Origin: Flavobacterium sp. HJ-32-4
GTDB taxonomy: Bacteria > Bacteroidota > Bacteroidia > Flavobacteriales > Flavobacteriaceae
DNA length: 64,000 nucleotides
Assembly: GCF_022532105.1 (NCBI RefSeq)
Contig: NZ_CP092832.1
Location: 1,302,001-1,366,000, forward strand
Direction of reading: 5' to 3'
In this document: piece after piece, positions 1 to 7,681 of the stretch
How the letters are laid out: every line of letters begins with the position of its first letter
How positions within the stretch are numbered: position 1 is the first letter of the stretch
Notes under the pieces: generated by a model
What the model was told of the DNA's origin: nothing
Seen by the model: only the letters and a program-made list of their open reading frames with translations
The model's database searches: none
Made by a program: the position numbers and the translations under genes

Positions 1-2
1 TT

Positions 3-326
3 CCACTGACCGAACTTCGCGATGCCCTTGATTATTGGTACCGACAAACCAAAAGCCGTGTCACCTATGAATATGTCGTCTGGAAAGGTATCAATGACGA
101 CAAAGCCTCGATCGACGCCCTCGTGCGGTTCTGCAAGCACGTGCCGTGTAAGGTCAACCTGATCGAATACAACCCAATCGACGACGGCGAGTTTCAACAG
201 GCAGATGAAGCGGCCATCAACGCGTATATCAAGGCGTTGGAAGCCCATGACATCGTCGTAAAAGTGCGCCGCAGCCGGGGGAAAGACATCGATGCGGCCT
301 GTGGGCAGTTGGCAAATAAATCCTAA
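3..326 (+). CDS. rlmN: 23S rRNA (adenine-C2)-methyltransferase RlmN, C-terminal part
   Basis: This is the 3' end of a gene that begins before the window, open in frame from base 3. RlmN is a radical-SAM enzyme that methylates C2 of A2503 in 23S rRNA and A37 of some tRNAs. The visible 107 residues carry the family's late motifs: YEYV near the start, KVNLIEYNP in the middle, and DIDAACGQL near the end. The Cys in AACGQL matches the cysteine that is methylated and resolved during catalysis in E. coli RlmN. The iron-sulfur CxxxCxxC motif lies outside the window. The gene ends normally with TAA. Confidence 0.93.
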   Translation, partial: PLTELRDALDYWYRQTKSRVTYEYVVWKGINDDKASIDALVRFCKHVPCKVNLIEYNPIDDGEFQQADEAAINAYIKALEAHDIVVKVRRSRGKDIDAACGQLANKS

Positions 327-439
327 ACCACTTTCCCTGTGATGCATAGGGTTGGCACCCTTTCTGCTAGAGGCACTGTGACGGCGACAGCCACTGCGAC
401 TTTCCGTATGACACCTTCCATTCTTTCCCCGTTTAAGGT

Positions 440-447
440 TATATTTG
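440..447 (+). promoter_or_regulatory. -7 element for the polyprenyl synthase gene
   Basis: TATATTTG fits the Bacteroidota -7 consensus TAnnTTTG exactly. Its last G lies 5 nt before the A of the downstream ATG at 452, so transcription would be expected to start at or next to the start codon, which suggests a leaderless mRNA. No clear -33 TTG was seen. Confidence 0.5.
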
Positions 448-451
448 GGCA

Positions 452-1432
452 ATGAAAATCACGGAGCAGATCAAGCAGCCCATTTTCGCCGAAATGGAAC
501 TTTTCGAGAAGAAGTTCCACGATGCTATGGCATCACGGGTGGCGCTCCTGAACCGTATCACCTATTATATCGTCAACCGAAAGGGGAAGCAGATGCGTCC
601 CATGTTCGTGTTTCTCTCGGCGAAGATGGTATCCGGAGGCGCCATTAACGAACGCACCTACCGCGGGGCTTCCGTAATCGAACTCATCCATACCGCCACG
701 CTCGTGCACGACGATGTGGTAGACGACAGCAACCGCCGCCGGGGCTTTTTTTCCATCAATGCCTTATGGAAGAACAAGATTGCGGTTTTGGTGGGCGACT
801 ACCTGCTGTCGAAAGGCTTGTTACTTTCCATTGACAACGGTGACTTCGATCTTTTGCGGATCATCTCGGTGGCCGTGCGTGAAATGAGCGAGGGCGAACT
901 GCTCCAGATTGAAAAAGCACGACGCCTCGATATCACCGAGGAGGTATATTACGAAATCATCCGCCAGAAAACCGCCACGCTCATTGCCGCCTGCTGTGCG
1001 TTGGGTGCGAGATCCGTCGCGCCTGACGATGACGCCACGGTCGAGAGGATGCGAAAGTTCGGTGAGTTGATCGGGATGGCCTTCCAGATAAAAGACGACC
1101 TCTTCGACTATACCGACGATGCAATCGGCAAACCGACCGGCATCGACATCAAAGAGCAGAAAATGACACTGCCACTCATTTACGTACTCAACACCTGCTC
1201 TAAAAAAGACAAAGACTGGCTGATCAATTCGATCAAAAATCACAACAAAGACAAAAAACGGGTGCGTGAGGTCATCCAATTCGTAAAAGAACAATTAGGA
1301 CTCGCGTATGCCGAGCAGAAAATGCGGGACTTCCGCGACGAGGCGCTTGAGCTTTTGGCGACCTTTCCCCATTCCGACTATCGCGCGGCCTTGGAATTGA
1401 TGGTGGAGTATGTGATTGAGAGGAAGAAGTAG
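452..1432 (+). CDS. ispB: Polyprenyl (octaprenyl-type) diphosphate synthase
   Basis: A 326-residue trans-isoprenyl diphosphate synthase that elongates an allylic diphosphate with isopentenyl diphosphate, probably to make the side chain of menaquinone. The first aspartate-rich motif DDVVD lies at residues 87-91 and the second, DDLFD, at 215-219, preceded by the conserved FQ pair at 211-212. Length and motifs fit the IspB/HepT long-chain group rather than a short-chain farnesyl synthase, but chain length cannot be read with certainty. The ATG at 452 directly follows a -7 promoter element. The gene stands alone between rlmN and an ECF sigma factor. The symbol ispB is given by family and not by proven product length. 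Confidence 0.88.
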   Translation: MKITEQIKQPIFAEMELFEKKFHDAMASRVALLNRITYYIVNRKGKQMRPMFVFLSAKMVSGGAINERTYRGASVIELIHTATLVHDDVVDDSNRRRGFFSINALWKNKIAVLVGDYLLSKGLLLSIDNGDFDLLRIISVAVREMSEGELLQIEKARRLDITEEVYYEIIRQKTATLIAACCALGARSVAPDDDATVERMRKFGELIGMAFQIKDDLFDYTDDAIGKPTGIDIKEQKMTLPLIYVLNTCSKKDKDWLINSIKNHNKDKKRVREVIQFVKEQLGLAYAEQKMRDFRDEALELLATFPHSDYRAALELMVEYVIERKK

Positions 1433-1460
1433 GGGGAGAGAAGAAAGAGGGGGAGGTAGG
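1426..1460. repeat. Purine-rich degenerate repeat (GGGGAGA-type)
   Basis: The end of the prenyl synthase gene runs into AGTAGGGGGAGAGAAGAAAGAGGGGGAGG, a low-complexity G/A stretch. It is the complement in style of the CTCACCCC-type repeat at 9205-9258. It belongs to the set of short degenerate intergenic repeats found at several places in this window. Confidence 0.4.
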
Positions 1461-1619
1461 ATACTATCCTTGTAAAGTTTTCTTTTTTTCAACAGTTTTT
1501 CTATGCTGAATAACAAGCATTTAGACTCTACGTATTCTTATTTTTTATTTTTTTTTGTTCTCCATACAACGTTTTGACGTCTTTTTTCGTCTTGGGTCCA
1601 AATACACCATCGAAGAGGT

Positions 1620-2180
1620 TTGAAAGTAATCGATTTACATGCTGATGAGAAGGAGTTGATCCGACTCGCCATCGACCGCAACCGGCACGCACAGCAGCTG
1701 ATGTACCAGCGCCATGCACCGAAGATGCTGGGGGTGTGCAGGCAGTATATCAAAGACGTTCACCAGGCCGAAGATGTGATGATCACCGCATTCATGAAAG
1801 TGTTCACGAACCTGGCCCATTTTGAGGGGAAGGGGAGTTTTGAAGGATGGATACGGCGGATTATGATCAACGAATGCCTTTCGTATCTGCGGGCCCACCG
1901 ACGCATCAGTTTTCTTGAAGACAAGCCGTATGCCGAGCCGGGTTTCAACGACATCGAATGCAACCTGTCGGTCGACGACATCCAATCGCTGATCGACGAG
2001 ATGCCTGACGGATTTCGTACCATCTTCAACCTCTACGTCATCGAAGGGTATAAACACAAAGAGATTGCGGAAATGCTTGACATCCATGAAGGCACGTCGC
2101 GATCGCAGTTTGCAGCGGCCCGGAGGCACCTGCAGGAACGAATTCAAAAATTAGAAATGTATGGCAACGGAACGGAATAA
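1620..2180 (+). CDS. ECF-type RNA polymerase sigma factor (locus 1)
   Basis: A 186-residue sigma-70 family protein with only regions 2 and 4, as in extracytoplasmic-function sigma factors. Region 2 includes HQAEDVMITAFMKVF and GSFEGWIRRIMINECLSYLR. Region 4 includes the helix-turn-helix YKHKEIAEMLDIHEGTSRSQ. The best start is TTG at 1620, because the next ATG, at residue 28, would remove part of region 2; AAGAGG lies just upstream. Its 3' end overlaps the next gene by 20 bp, which indicates translational coupling to the membrane protein that follows, a likely anti-sigma factor. The signal it answers to is unknown. Confidence 0.9.
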   Translation: MKVIDLHADEKELIRLAIDRNRHAQQLMYQRHAPKMLGVCRQYIKDVHQAEDVMITAFMKVFTNLAHFEGKGSFEGWIRRIMINECLSYLRAHRRISFLEDKPYAEPGFNDIECNLSVDDIQSLIDEMPDGFRTIFNLYVIEGYKHKEIAEMLDIHEGTSRSQFAAARRHLQERIQKLEMYGNGTE

Positions 2181-2886
2181 AATGGAGGAGGATTTCAGGA
2201 TAAAATTAGGGCAACGGGAAATCATGCCCTCTGAAGGCGCATGGGACCGCCTGGATGCCATGCTGTCCGTAGCGGAAGGTAAGAAGAAGCGGGATTTCCG
2301 TTGGCTGTATATCGCCGCCAGTATACTGGGCTTTGCCTTGATTGCCACCTGGTTTTTCGGCAGCACACAGGAAATGACCGATACGGCACGTCCGAGGGTG
2401 GTGGTCAATGAGACAGAGGAGACGCAGGTAACGCCTTCAACGCCAGAAGCGGCCCTCCCGATGCCGACAACGGCAACAAGCCCCGCAGCAGTCGCCATCC
2501 AAACGCCTAAAGTGGGCCGGCACGCAGAAGCGACAAGCGAAAAGGGTGCCATTGTAAACGCGCCGGTGACCTATCCGACTAACGAAGCCGGGACAAACGG
2601 AGCCGGAGTCGCTCAGAATACGAATGAAATCATCCATCAAAAGACCGGACAGGTCGCACCGAAGCCGGTAACGGTTGACGCAGCCGCACTACTGGCTTCG
2701 GTCGACAATAAGGGCAAGGTGACGGTGCCGTTTTCTGGTAAGGAAAAGGTAAAGGTCGACGCTGCCAGCCTCTTGTCGCAGGTCGACGGTGAACTCGATA
2801 TGACCTTTCGCGAGAAAACTATCCGGACGGTGACACGCAACTACCAGAATGTCAAGGTGGCGCTGTCGAACCGGAACAATGAATAG
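2161..2886 (+). CDS. Single-pass membrane protein, probable anti-sigma factor (locus 1)
   Basis: A 241-residue protein with a cytoplasmic N-terminus (1-45), one hydrophobic segment at about 48-67, and a Thr/Pro/Ala-rich region beyond it, probably periplasmic. The N-terminus has the pattern FRxxL followed by PSEGAWDRLDAML (23-35), which closely matches the N-terminus of the protein encoded at 34748-36136 beside another ECF sigma factor. The C-terminal part holds two copies of a short motif of the form VxVDAAxLLxxVD. Its position directly after, and overlapping, an ECF sigma gene supports an anti-sigma role, although no classical zinc-binding anti-sigma motif is present. The function is inferred from context. 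Confidence 0.7.
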   Translation: MATERNKMEEDFRIKLGQREIMPSEGAWDRLDAMLSVAEGKKKRDFRWLYIAASILGFALIATWFFGSTQEMTDTARPRVVVNETEETQVTPSTPEAALPMPTTATSPAAVAIQTPKVGRHAEATSEKGAIVNAPVTYPTNEAGTNGAGVAQNTNEIIHQKTGQVAPKPVTVDAAALLASVDNKGKVTVPFSGKEKVKVDAASLLSQVDGELDMTFREKTIRTVTRNYQNVKVALSNRNNE

Positions 2887-2912
2887 CAATCATCAATCAA
2901 ATTTCAATAGTT

Positions 2913-3944
2913 ATGAGAACCATTACCCTTTTTTTGGCAGGCTTGTTCTGCCTGTTGGCCAGCAAGATGGTGGGCCAGAGTTTTGAAGATCGTGCGCGCC
3001 TGATCGCCAACAAGATCGAGACCGTTACGAAAGACGAGAAAGCCGCATTGAAACAGGAAGTGGAGAAGGTCAACGAAGACCTACAGGCGGGTCGCCTTAC
3101 GGCAGAAGAAGCCGACCAGCGCAAAATGGACCTCGCGCAGACCCATGCCCGCGCGATTGAAGAGAAAGTCGCCGCCTACGAAGCGGAGCTCCGCGATTTG
3201 GTGCAACAGAAAATCGACGGGAAAATCCATGAGGAGGATACCAGCCGCATGTTCCGTGTTACCTTCAAATGGCGGGACCCGGATAATTGGTCACGCCATC
3301 ATGGCGAGTCGCGCACCACAACCCAGTTCGTTTTCGCAGCCGGCGTCAACAACCTTGTCACGAACGGGTCGGTAGCCAATTCCGATTTCCGCTACTGGGG
3401 CTCCCATTTCTATGAGTGGGGTTTTACCTGGAATACCCGCCTGATGAAAACCGACAACCTGCTGCACGCCAAATACGGTTTTTCGTTGCAATACAACAAC
3501 CTGCGTCCTACCGACAACCGTATGTTTGTTGACAACGGTTCAACGACGGACCTTGAGACCAATACGGTGAACATGCGCGATTCGCGTTTCCGGAATGTCA
3601 ACCTGGTGTTTCCCGTCCATCTCGAGTTTGATTTCACCCGCAAAGGCGAGCACGATGGAAAACCTACGTTCCGTACGCATGAGTCGTTTCGTTTCGGTAT
3701 CGGTGGCTATGCCGGTGTGAACCTTAAAACCAAACAAGTGTTGCGTTACGATGTCGACGGATACAAAGAACGCAGTATCACCAAAGGCAGTTTCAATGTC
3801 AACGATTTCATTTATGGCGTGAGTGCTTATGTAGGATATGAGTCGACAAGTCTCTACGTTAAATACGACTTAAACCCATTATTCAAAGACAATCCGGTGG
3901 CGCAGCGCAACGTGTCGTTGGGCATCCGGTTTGACCTGAATTAA
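2913..3944 (+). CDS. Secreted protein with coiled coil and predicted beta-barrel C-terminus
   Basis: A 343-residue protein with a signal peptide (MRTITLFLAGLFCLLASKMVGQ). A charged, probably coiled-coil region follows at about 25-100 with many Glu, Lys and Ala, as in EEKVAAYEAELRDLVQQK. From about 110 the sequence alternates aromatic and polar residues and ends in GIRFDLN, consistent with outer-membrane beta strands. I do not recognise a named family. It starts 26 bp after the anti-sigma-like gene and is likely the third gene of that operon. Together the three genes place a sigma factor, an inner-membrane protein and an outer-membrane protein in one unit. Confidence 0.65.
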   Translation: MRTITLFLAGLFCLLASKMVGQSFEDRARLIANKIETVTKDEKAALKQEVEKVNEDLQAGRLTAEEADQRKMDLAQTHARAIEEKVAAYEAELRDLVQQKIDGKIHEEDTSRMFRVTFKWRDPDNWSRHHGESRTTTQFVFAAGVNNLVTNGSVANSDFRYWGSHFYEWGFTWNTRLMKTDNLLHAKYGFSLQYNNLRPTDNRMFVDNGSTTDLETNTVNMRDSRFRNVNLVFPVHLEFDFTRKGEHDGKPTFRTHESFRFGIGGYAGVNLKTKQVLRYDVDGYKERSITKGSFNVNDFIYGVSAYVGYESTSLYVKYDLNPLFKDNPVAQRNVSLGIRFDLN

Positions 3945-3982
3945 GAAGTAGTGAGGTAATTTTACCTTTTCTTCCCTATCAT

Positions 3983-4008
3983 GAAAGCGTTCCCTTTGGA
4001 GCGCTTTC
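3983..4008 (+). terminator. Hairpin terminator after ECF locus 1
   Basis: The arms GAAAGCGTTCC (3983-3993) and GGAGCGCTTTC (3998-4008) pair over 11 positions with one G-T pair and a CTTT loop, followed by GTATTTTA. It would end the three-gene unit before dnaG. It also lies inside the longest in-frame extension of dnaG, which argues for the later dnaG start at 4062. Confidence 0.7.
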
Positions 4009-4061
4009 GTATTTTACGTCGCAATGATGTACCTTCGTACTTTGCCATTGGCTGCCCACGC

Positions 4062-6038
4062 ATGATTACCCAAAGCACTATAGAGAAAGTTTTCGAAGCC
4101 GTCCGCGTAGAGGAGGTCATCGGCGATTTCGTGCAACTGAAGCGATCGGGCAGTAATTTCAAAGGGTTGAGTCCGTTTTCGGAAGAACGGACGCCTTCTT
4201 TCATGGTGTCGCCCGTCAAGCAGATTTGGAAGGATTTCAGTAGCGGCAAAGGCGGAAATGCCATCTCCTTTATCATGGAACACGAGCATTTCACCTATCC
4301 GGAGGCCATCCGGTATCTGGCGAAGAAGTACAACATCGAAATCGAAGAAACCGAGCAGACCGACGAGCAGAAGGCGGTGCAGGATGCGCGCGAGAGTATG
4401 TACCTCGTGTCGGAATTCGCCCGCGACTACTTCCATGACATCCTGCTGAACAGCGACGAAGGGAAAGCCATTGGGCTGTCGTACTTCAAAGAACGTGGGT
4501 TTACGTTAGACACCATCCGGAAATTCCAGTTGGGTTATTCGCCTGAATCGCGTACGGCTTTTACCGATGAAGCCATCCGGAAAGGGTACCAACTCGAGTT
4601 CATGGAAAGCACCGGCCTGACGATTGTGCGGGAAGAACGACAATTCGACCGGTTTAGCGGACGGGTCATGTTTCCCATCCAAAGCATGTCGGGACGGGTG
4701 TTGGGTTTTGGCGGACGTATCCTTACCAACGACAAAAAAACCGCGAAATACCTGAATTCGCCGGAAAGCGAGATTTACCATAAGAGTAAGGTACTCTATG
4801 GTATCTTCCAGGCGCGGCAGGCCATTGCCAAGCAGAACAACTGTTTTTTGGTGGAAGGCTACACCGATGTCATCCAGTTTCACCAAGCGGGTATTGAGAA
4901 CGTGGTGGCCTCGTCGGGAACTGCGCTTACCCCCGACCAAATACGACTCGTCAATCGCCTGACGCGAAACATCACCGTGCTGTTTGACGGGGATGCAGCC
5001 GGTCTGCGGGCGTCGCTTCGCGGTATTGACCTGATTTTGGAGGAAGGGATGAACGTGCGGGTCTGTACGTTCCCCGATGGCGATGACCCGGATAGCTTTG
5101 CGCGGAAGACACCGTATGAAGACTTGGTAGCGTATATCGAAACGAACAGCAAAGACTTCATCCGGTTCAAGACGTCCCTTCTGATGGAGGACGCCCGTCA
5201 TGATCCCATCAAAAAGGCCGAGTTGATCCGCGATATCGTGACCAGTATCTCAAAGGTGCCCGATCGTATCCAACGCGAAATCTACATACAAGAGTGTTCG
5301 CGTCTCATGGATATCTCCGAACAGGTACTTGCCAGTGCGCTCGCGCAGATGGTGCAGAAGAACCTGGCCGACGCGTCGAAGAAACCGCAGACGGAACGAC
5401 AGGGACTTGAAGTCGTGCAATCAGAACCAGACGCACCGGCTGAGAAAGTCGACATCCTCTACGAACTTGAACGAAAGATCATCGCGATCCTGCTGCTATA
5501 TGGCGACCGAACCGCCGATTTCGAAGATACCTTCCTTCGCCTGAACGAAGAAGGGGAAGCGGAAGAAGTACGGGAAACCACCACCTGCAAAATCTACGAA
5601 CGCATCTACCTGAGTTTACAGGAAGATGAAGTCGAACTCGCGAACGCGGAATTCCGTGCCATCTACAACGACCTCATTGCCTATTTCCATGCCAATGAAA
5701 CTTTTTCAACCGAGCATTACCTGGCACGCCTCGACACGGCATTGAGTCCGATGGTTACCGACATCCTGATGGAAGACGAGCGGATGCAGCTCCACAACTG
5801 GGAAGCGCGGCAGATACTCGTCAAACAGAAAACCGACACGATTGGACAGTACGTTACCGAAACCATCTTTACGCTGCGCTGGTATCTGGTAGACCGCATC
5901 ATCGATGAGTTGAAAAAGGAAATCGTGCCCGACCCTGAGGCCGACAATAGTGAAACGCTGTCGATGGTGATGGATTACTATAAGCTCATCCACACCTTTT
6001 CAACGCGTTTGGGTCGCGTGATGTCCCGTTTTTCCTAA
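4062..6038 (+). CDS. dnaG: DNA primase DnaG with degenerate zinc-binding domain
   Basis: A 658-residue primase that makes RNA primers at the replication fork. The order is an N-terminal zinc-ribbon-like domain (1-95), a catalytic TOPRIM core with EGYTDV and DGDAAG, and a helicase-binding C-terminus. The N-terminal fold motifs remain (TPSFMVSPVKQIW, GKGGNAISF), but all four zinc ligands of the usual CPFHxEKTPSF and CFGCG motifs are replaced: Ser37, Ser40, Asp58 and Ser61. The start at ATG 4062 (MITQSTIEKVFEAVRVEEVIG) is preferred because the in-frame extension to 3981 reads through a terminator hairpin. Its stop overlaps by 3 bp the stop of the convergent response-regulator gene. Confidence 0.93.
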   Translation: MITQSTIEKVFEAVRVEEVIGDFVQLKRSGSNFKGLSPFSEERTPSFMVSPVKQIWKDFSSGKGGNAISFIMEHEHFTYPEAIRYLAKKYNIEIEETEQTDEQKAVQDARESMYLVSEFARDYFHDILLNSDEGKAIGLSYFKERGFTLDTIRKFQLGYSPESRTAFTDEAIRKGYQLEFMESTGLTIVREERQFDRFSGRVMFPIQSMSGRVLGFGGRILTNDKKTAKYLNSPESEIYHKSKVLYGIFQARQAIAKQNNCFLVEGYTDVIQFHQAGIENVVASSGTALTPDQIRLVNRLTRNITVLFDGDAAGLRASLRGIDLILEEGMNVRVCTFPDGDDPDSFARKTPYEDLVAYIETNSKDFIRFKTSLLMEDARHDPIKKAELIRDIVTSISKVPDRIQREIYIQECSRLMDISEQVLASALAQMVQKNLADASKKPQTERQGLEVVQSEPDAPAEKVDILYELERKIIAILLLYGDRTADFEDTFLRLNEEGEAEEVRETTTCKIYERIYLSLQEDEVELANAEFRAIYNDLIAYFHANETFSTEHYLARLDTALSPMVTDILMEDERMQLHNWEARQILVKQKTDTIGQYVTETIFTLRWYLVDRIIDELKKEIVPDPEADNSETLSMVMDYYKLIHTFSTRLGRVMSRFS

Positions 6039-6664
6039 ACGATATCAAGCGTCTTCGCCTTATTGACCAGGTCAACGAGGTTGGTGACGTTGAGTTTGGT
6101 CAGCAGTCGAAGTTTGTAGGTGCTGATCGTCTTCTCGTTGAGTCCGAGAATACGGGAAATCTCATTGTTCTTCTTTCCTTCCGACAAATAGCGCAATACC
6201 TCAATCTCGCGTGTAGAGAGTTTGCGGTAGAGTCGTTCGCTTTTGTTTTGGCGGGAGATCAGGCTGAGTTTCCGGCGGATATCATCGCTGAAGACAATCT
6301 CTCCTTCGTTGACGCGCAGGAGGATGCTCTCAAGTGTTTCGAGGCTTGCCGTTTTGGGAACGTACGCTGCGACACCTGCTTTGATCGCGTTTGGAGTGTA
6401 GATGTGTTCGGCCAGATTCGTGAATAGGACCACGCGGGCTTTGAATTCCTTGATGGTGGCTTTCAACGCCGTAATGGTCGTGAGGCCGGCTAGTTCTAAA
6501 TCGATAACCAGGATGTCAGTAGGTCGGGTGCGGAGAATTTCCCGAACATCGTCAAAATGGTAGACTTGCGAGGAAATACTGATTTCGGGATGATTCGCAA
6601 AATACGATTTTAATCCACAATGAACCACAGGTTGATTATCGGCTGTACATATTTGTATTGCCAT
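6035..6664 (-). CDS. NarL/LuxR-type response regulator, orphan
   Basis: A 209-residue two-domain regulator. The receiver domain (1-120) has the phosphoacceptor Asp55 in LVIDLEL, Thr82 and Lys104. The acidic pocket reads ADN, so the second usual acid is Asn10. A LuxR-type helix-turn-helix at about 147-200 contains LSTREIEVLRYLSEGKKNNEISRILGLNEKTISTYKLRLLTKL in its usual order. No histidine kinase lies nearby, so the partner is elsewhere or absent. Upstream an AT-rich stretch at 6690-6740 could hold its promoter. The target genes cannot be told from sequence. Confidence 0.85.
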   Translation of the reverse strand: MAIQICTADNQPVVHCGLKSYFANHPEISISSQVYHFDDVREILRTRPTDILVIDLELAGLTTITALKATIKEFKARVVLFTNLAEHIYTPNAIKAGVAAYVPKTASLETLESILLRVNEGEIVFSDDIRRKLSLISRQNKSERLYRKLSTREIEVLRYLSEGKKNNEISRILGLNEKTISTYKLRLLTKLNVTNLVDLVNKAKTLDIV

Positions 6665-6747
6665 TTACCGAAGCTTGTTTTGGGGGTTGCTTAAGTGGTA
6701 AAAATACTAAAAAAATGTTATAACATTGTAAATCAGGACTGAAAAAT

Positions 6748-7554
6748 TTACCTATAACCTTCCGGAATTAAGCAAACCGGAATAGGTATCATCTTGTGCC
6801 TGTTAGCATTATTTAATTTTTTGTAAATTTCAAATGCAATTTTTTCGCGACCTGAGAAATCGTCAATCGTTTTCCCAACGGCATCCGCCGCCATCGCCTC
6901 TTCCAATTCGTCGTAGGTAGCGCCCAATTGATCTTCGTCAGAACGGTCATCGCCGAAAAGGCCATCGGTAGGCGGTGCCACCAATATTGAATCGGGGACA
7001 GATAGGTACCGCCCGAGGGCATACACCTCTGATTTTACGAGGTCTGCAATCGGGCTCACGTCTACGCCACCGTCTCCATACTTCGTATAAAAGCCCACTC
7101 CAAAGTCTTCGACTTTATTTCCTGTTCCGGCTACCAGCAAACCGTGAAGGCCGGCATGGTAATATAAGGTTGTCATCCGAAGTCGCGCCCGTGTATTGGC
7201 CAGTGTGTGGGCCAGCATCGGCTCGTTCTCATCGCCCGGAAAGGTGGCCTTGAAGCTCTCAAAGAGCGGTGTGAGATCGGACGTCGCTTTCTCCACATTG
7301 GGGAAACGGCTTTGCAACTGCGCGATGTGTTCGCTGCTTCGGGCCCAGTGGCTCGGCGGCTGGTGGATGGGCATTTCGACGCACAACGTCCGGAGGCCGG
7401 TTTGCGCACAAAGTGTAGACGTAACGGCAGAGTCGATTCCGCCCGAAATACCAACCACAAATCCGTTGGTTCGCGAGCGTACGGCATAGTCCTGGAGCCA
7501 GGCGACGATATGGGTGTTCACCCGGGCTACATCAAGGGTGGTGTTTTTTTGCAT
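6748..7554 (-). CDS. nadE: Ammonia-dependent NAD+ synthetase
   Basis: A 268-residue enzyme that amidates nicotinic acid adenine dinucleotide to NAD+ using ATP and ammonia. The N-type ATP pyrophosphatase loop SGGIDS is at residues 37-42. The substrate-binding segment GTGNKVEDFGVGFYTKYGDGG follows in the middle, split by no insertions. There is no N-terminal glutaminase (nitrilase) domain, so free ammonia is the expected donor. It is transcribed away from gldB, and the two genes share a 127 bp region containing an exact TAnnTTTG element for gldB and a one-mismatch element, TACATTCG, for nadE. Confidence 0.93.
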   Translation of the reverse strand: MQKNTTLDVARVNTHIVAWLQDYAVRSRTNGFVVGISGGIDSAVTSTLCAQTGLRTLCVEMPIHQPPSHWARSSEHIAQLQSRFPNVEKATSDLTPLFESFKATFPGDENEPMLAHTLANTRARLRMTTLYYHAGLHGLLVAGTGNKVEDFGVGFYTKYGDGGVDVSPIADLVKSEVYALGRYLSVPDSILVAPPTDGLFGDDRSDEDQLGATYDELEEAMAADAVGKTIDDFSGREKIAFEIYKKLNNANRHKMIPIPVCLIPEGYR

Positions 7555-7562
7555 CTTGTTGG

Positions 7563-7592
7563 TTTGAAAAACAGGGCGCGAATGTATCTTTG
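7563..7592 (+). promoter_or_regulatory. Promoter for gldB-gldC
   Basis: TTTG at 7563-7566, an 18 nt spacer, and TATCTTTG at 7585-7592 form a complete Bacteroidota-type promoter (-33 TTTG, -7 TAnnTTTG). Transcription would give a leader of about 85 nt before gldB. The -7 element lies inside an inverted repeat GCGCGA/TCGCGC (7577-7598), and the opposite strand carries TACATTCG at 7580-7587, usable by nadE. Confidence 0.65.
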
Positions 7593-7681
7593 TCGCGCTT
7601 TTGGGTGGCTAAAATTAGCCAAATCCGGGCGTATTTCCTTACACAATTACAATATTTCCGGTATTTCCCGGTTTTGCCTAG

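Noticed and set aside
3981..4061. Longer start of dnaG
   Set aside because: The extra 27 codons run through a terminator hairpin and do not match the primase N-terminus.
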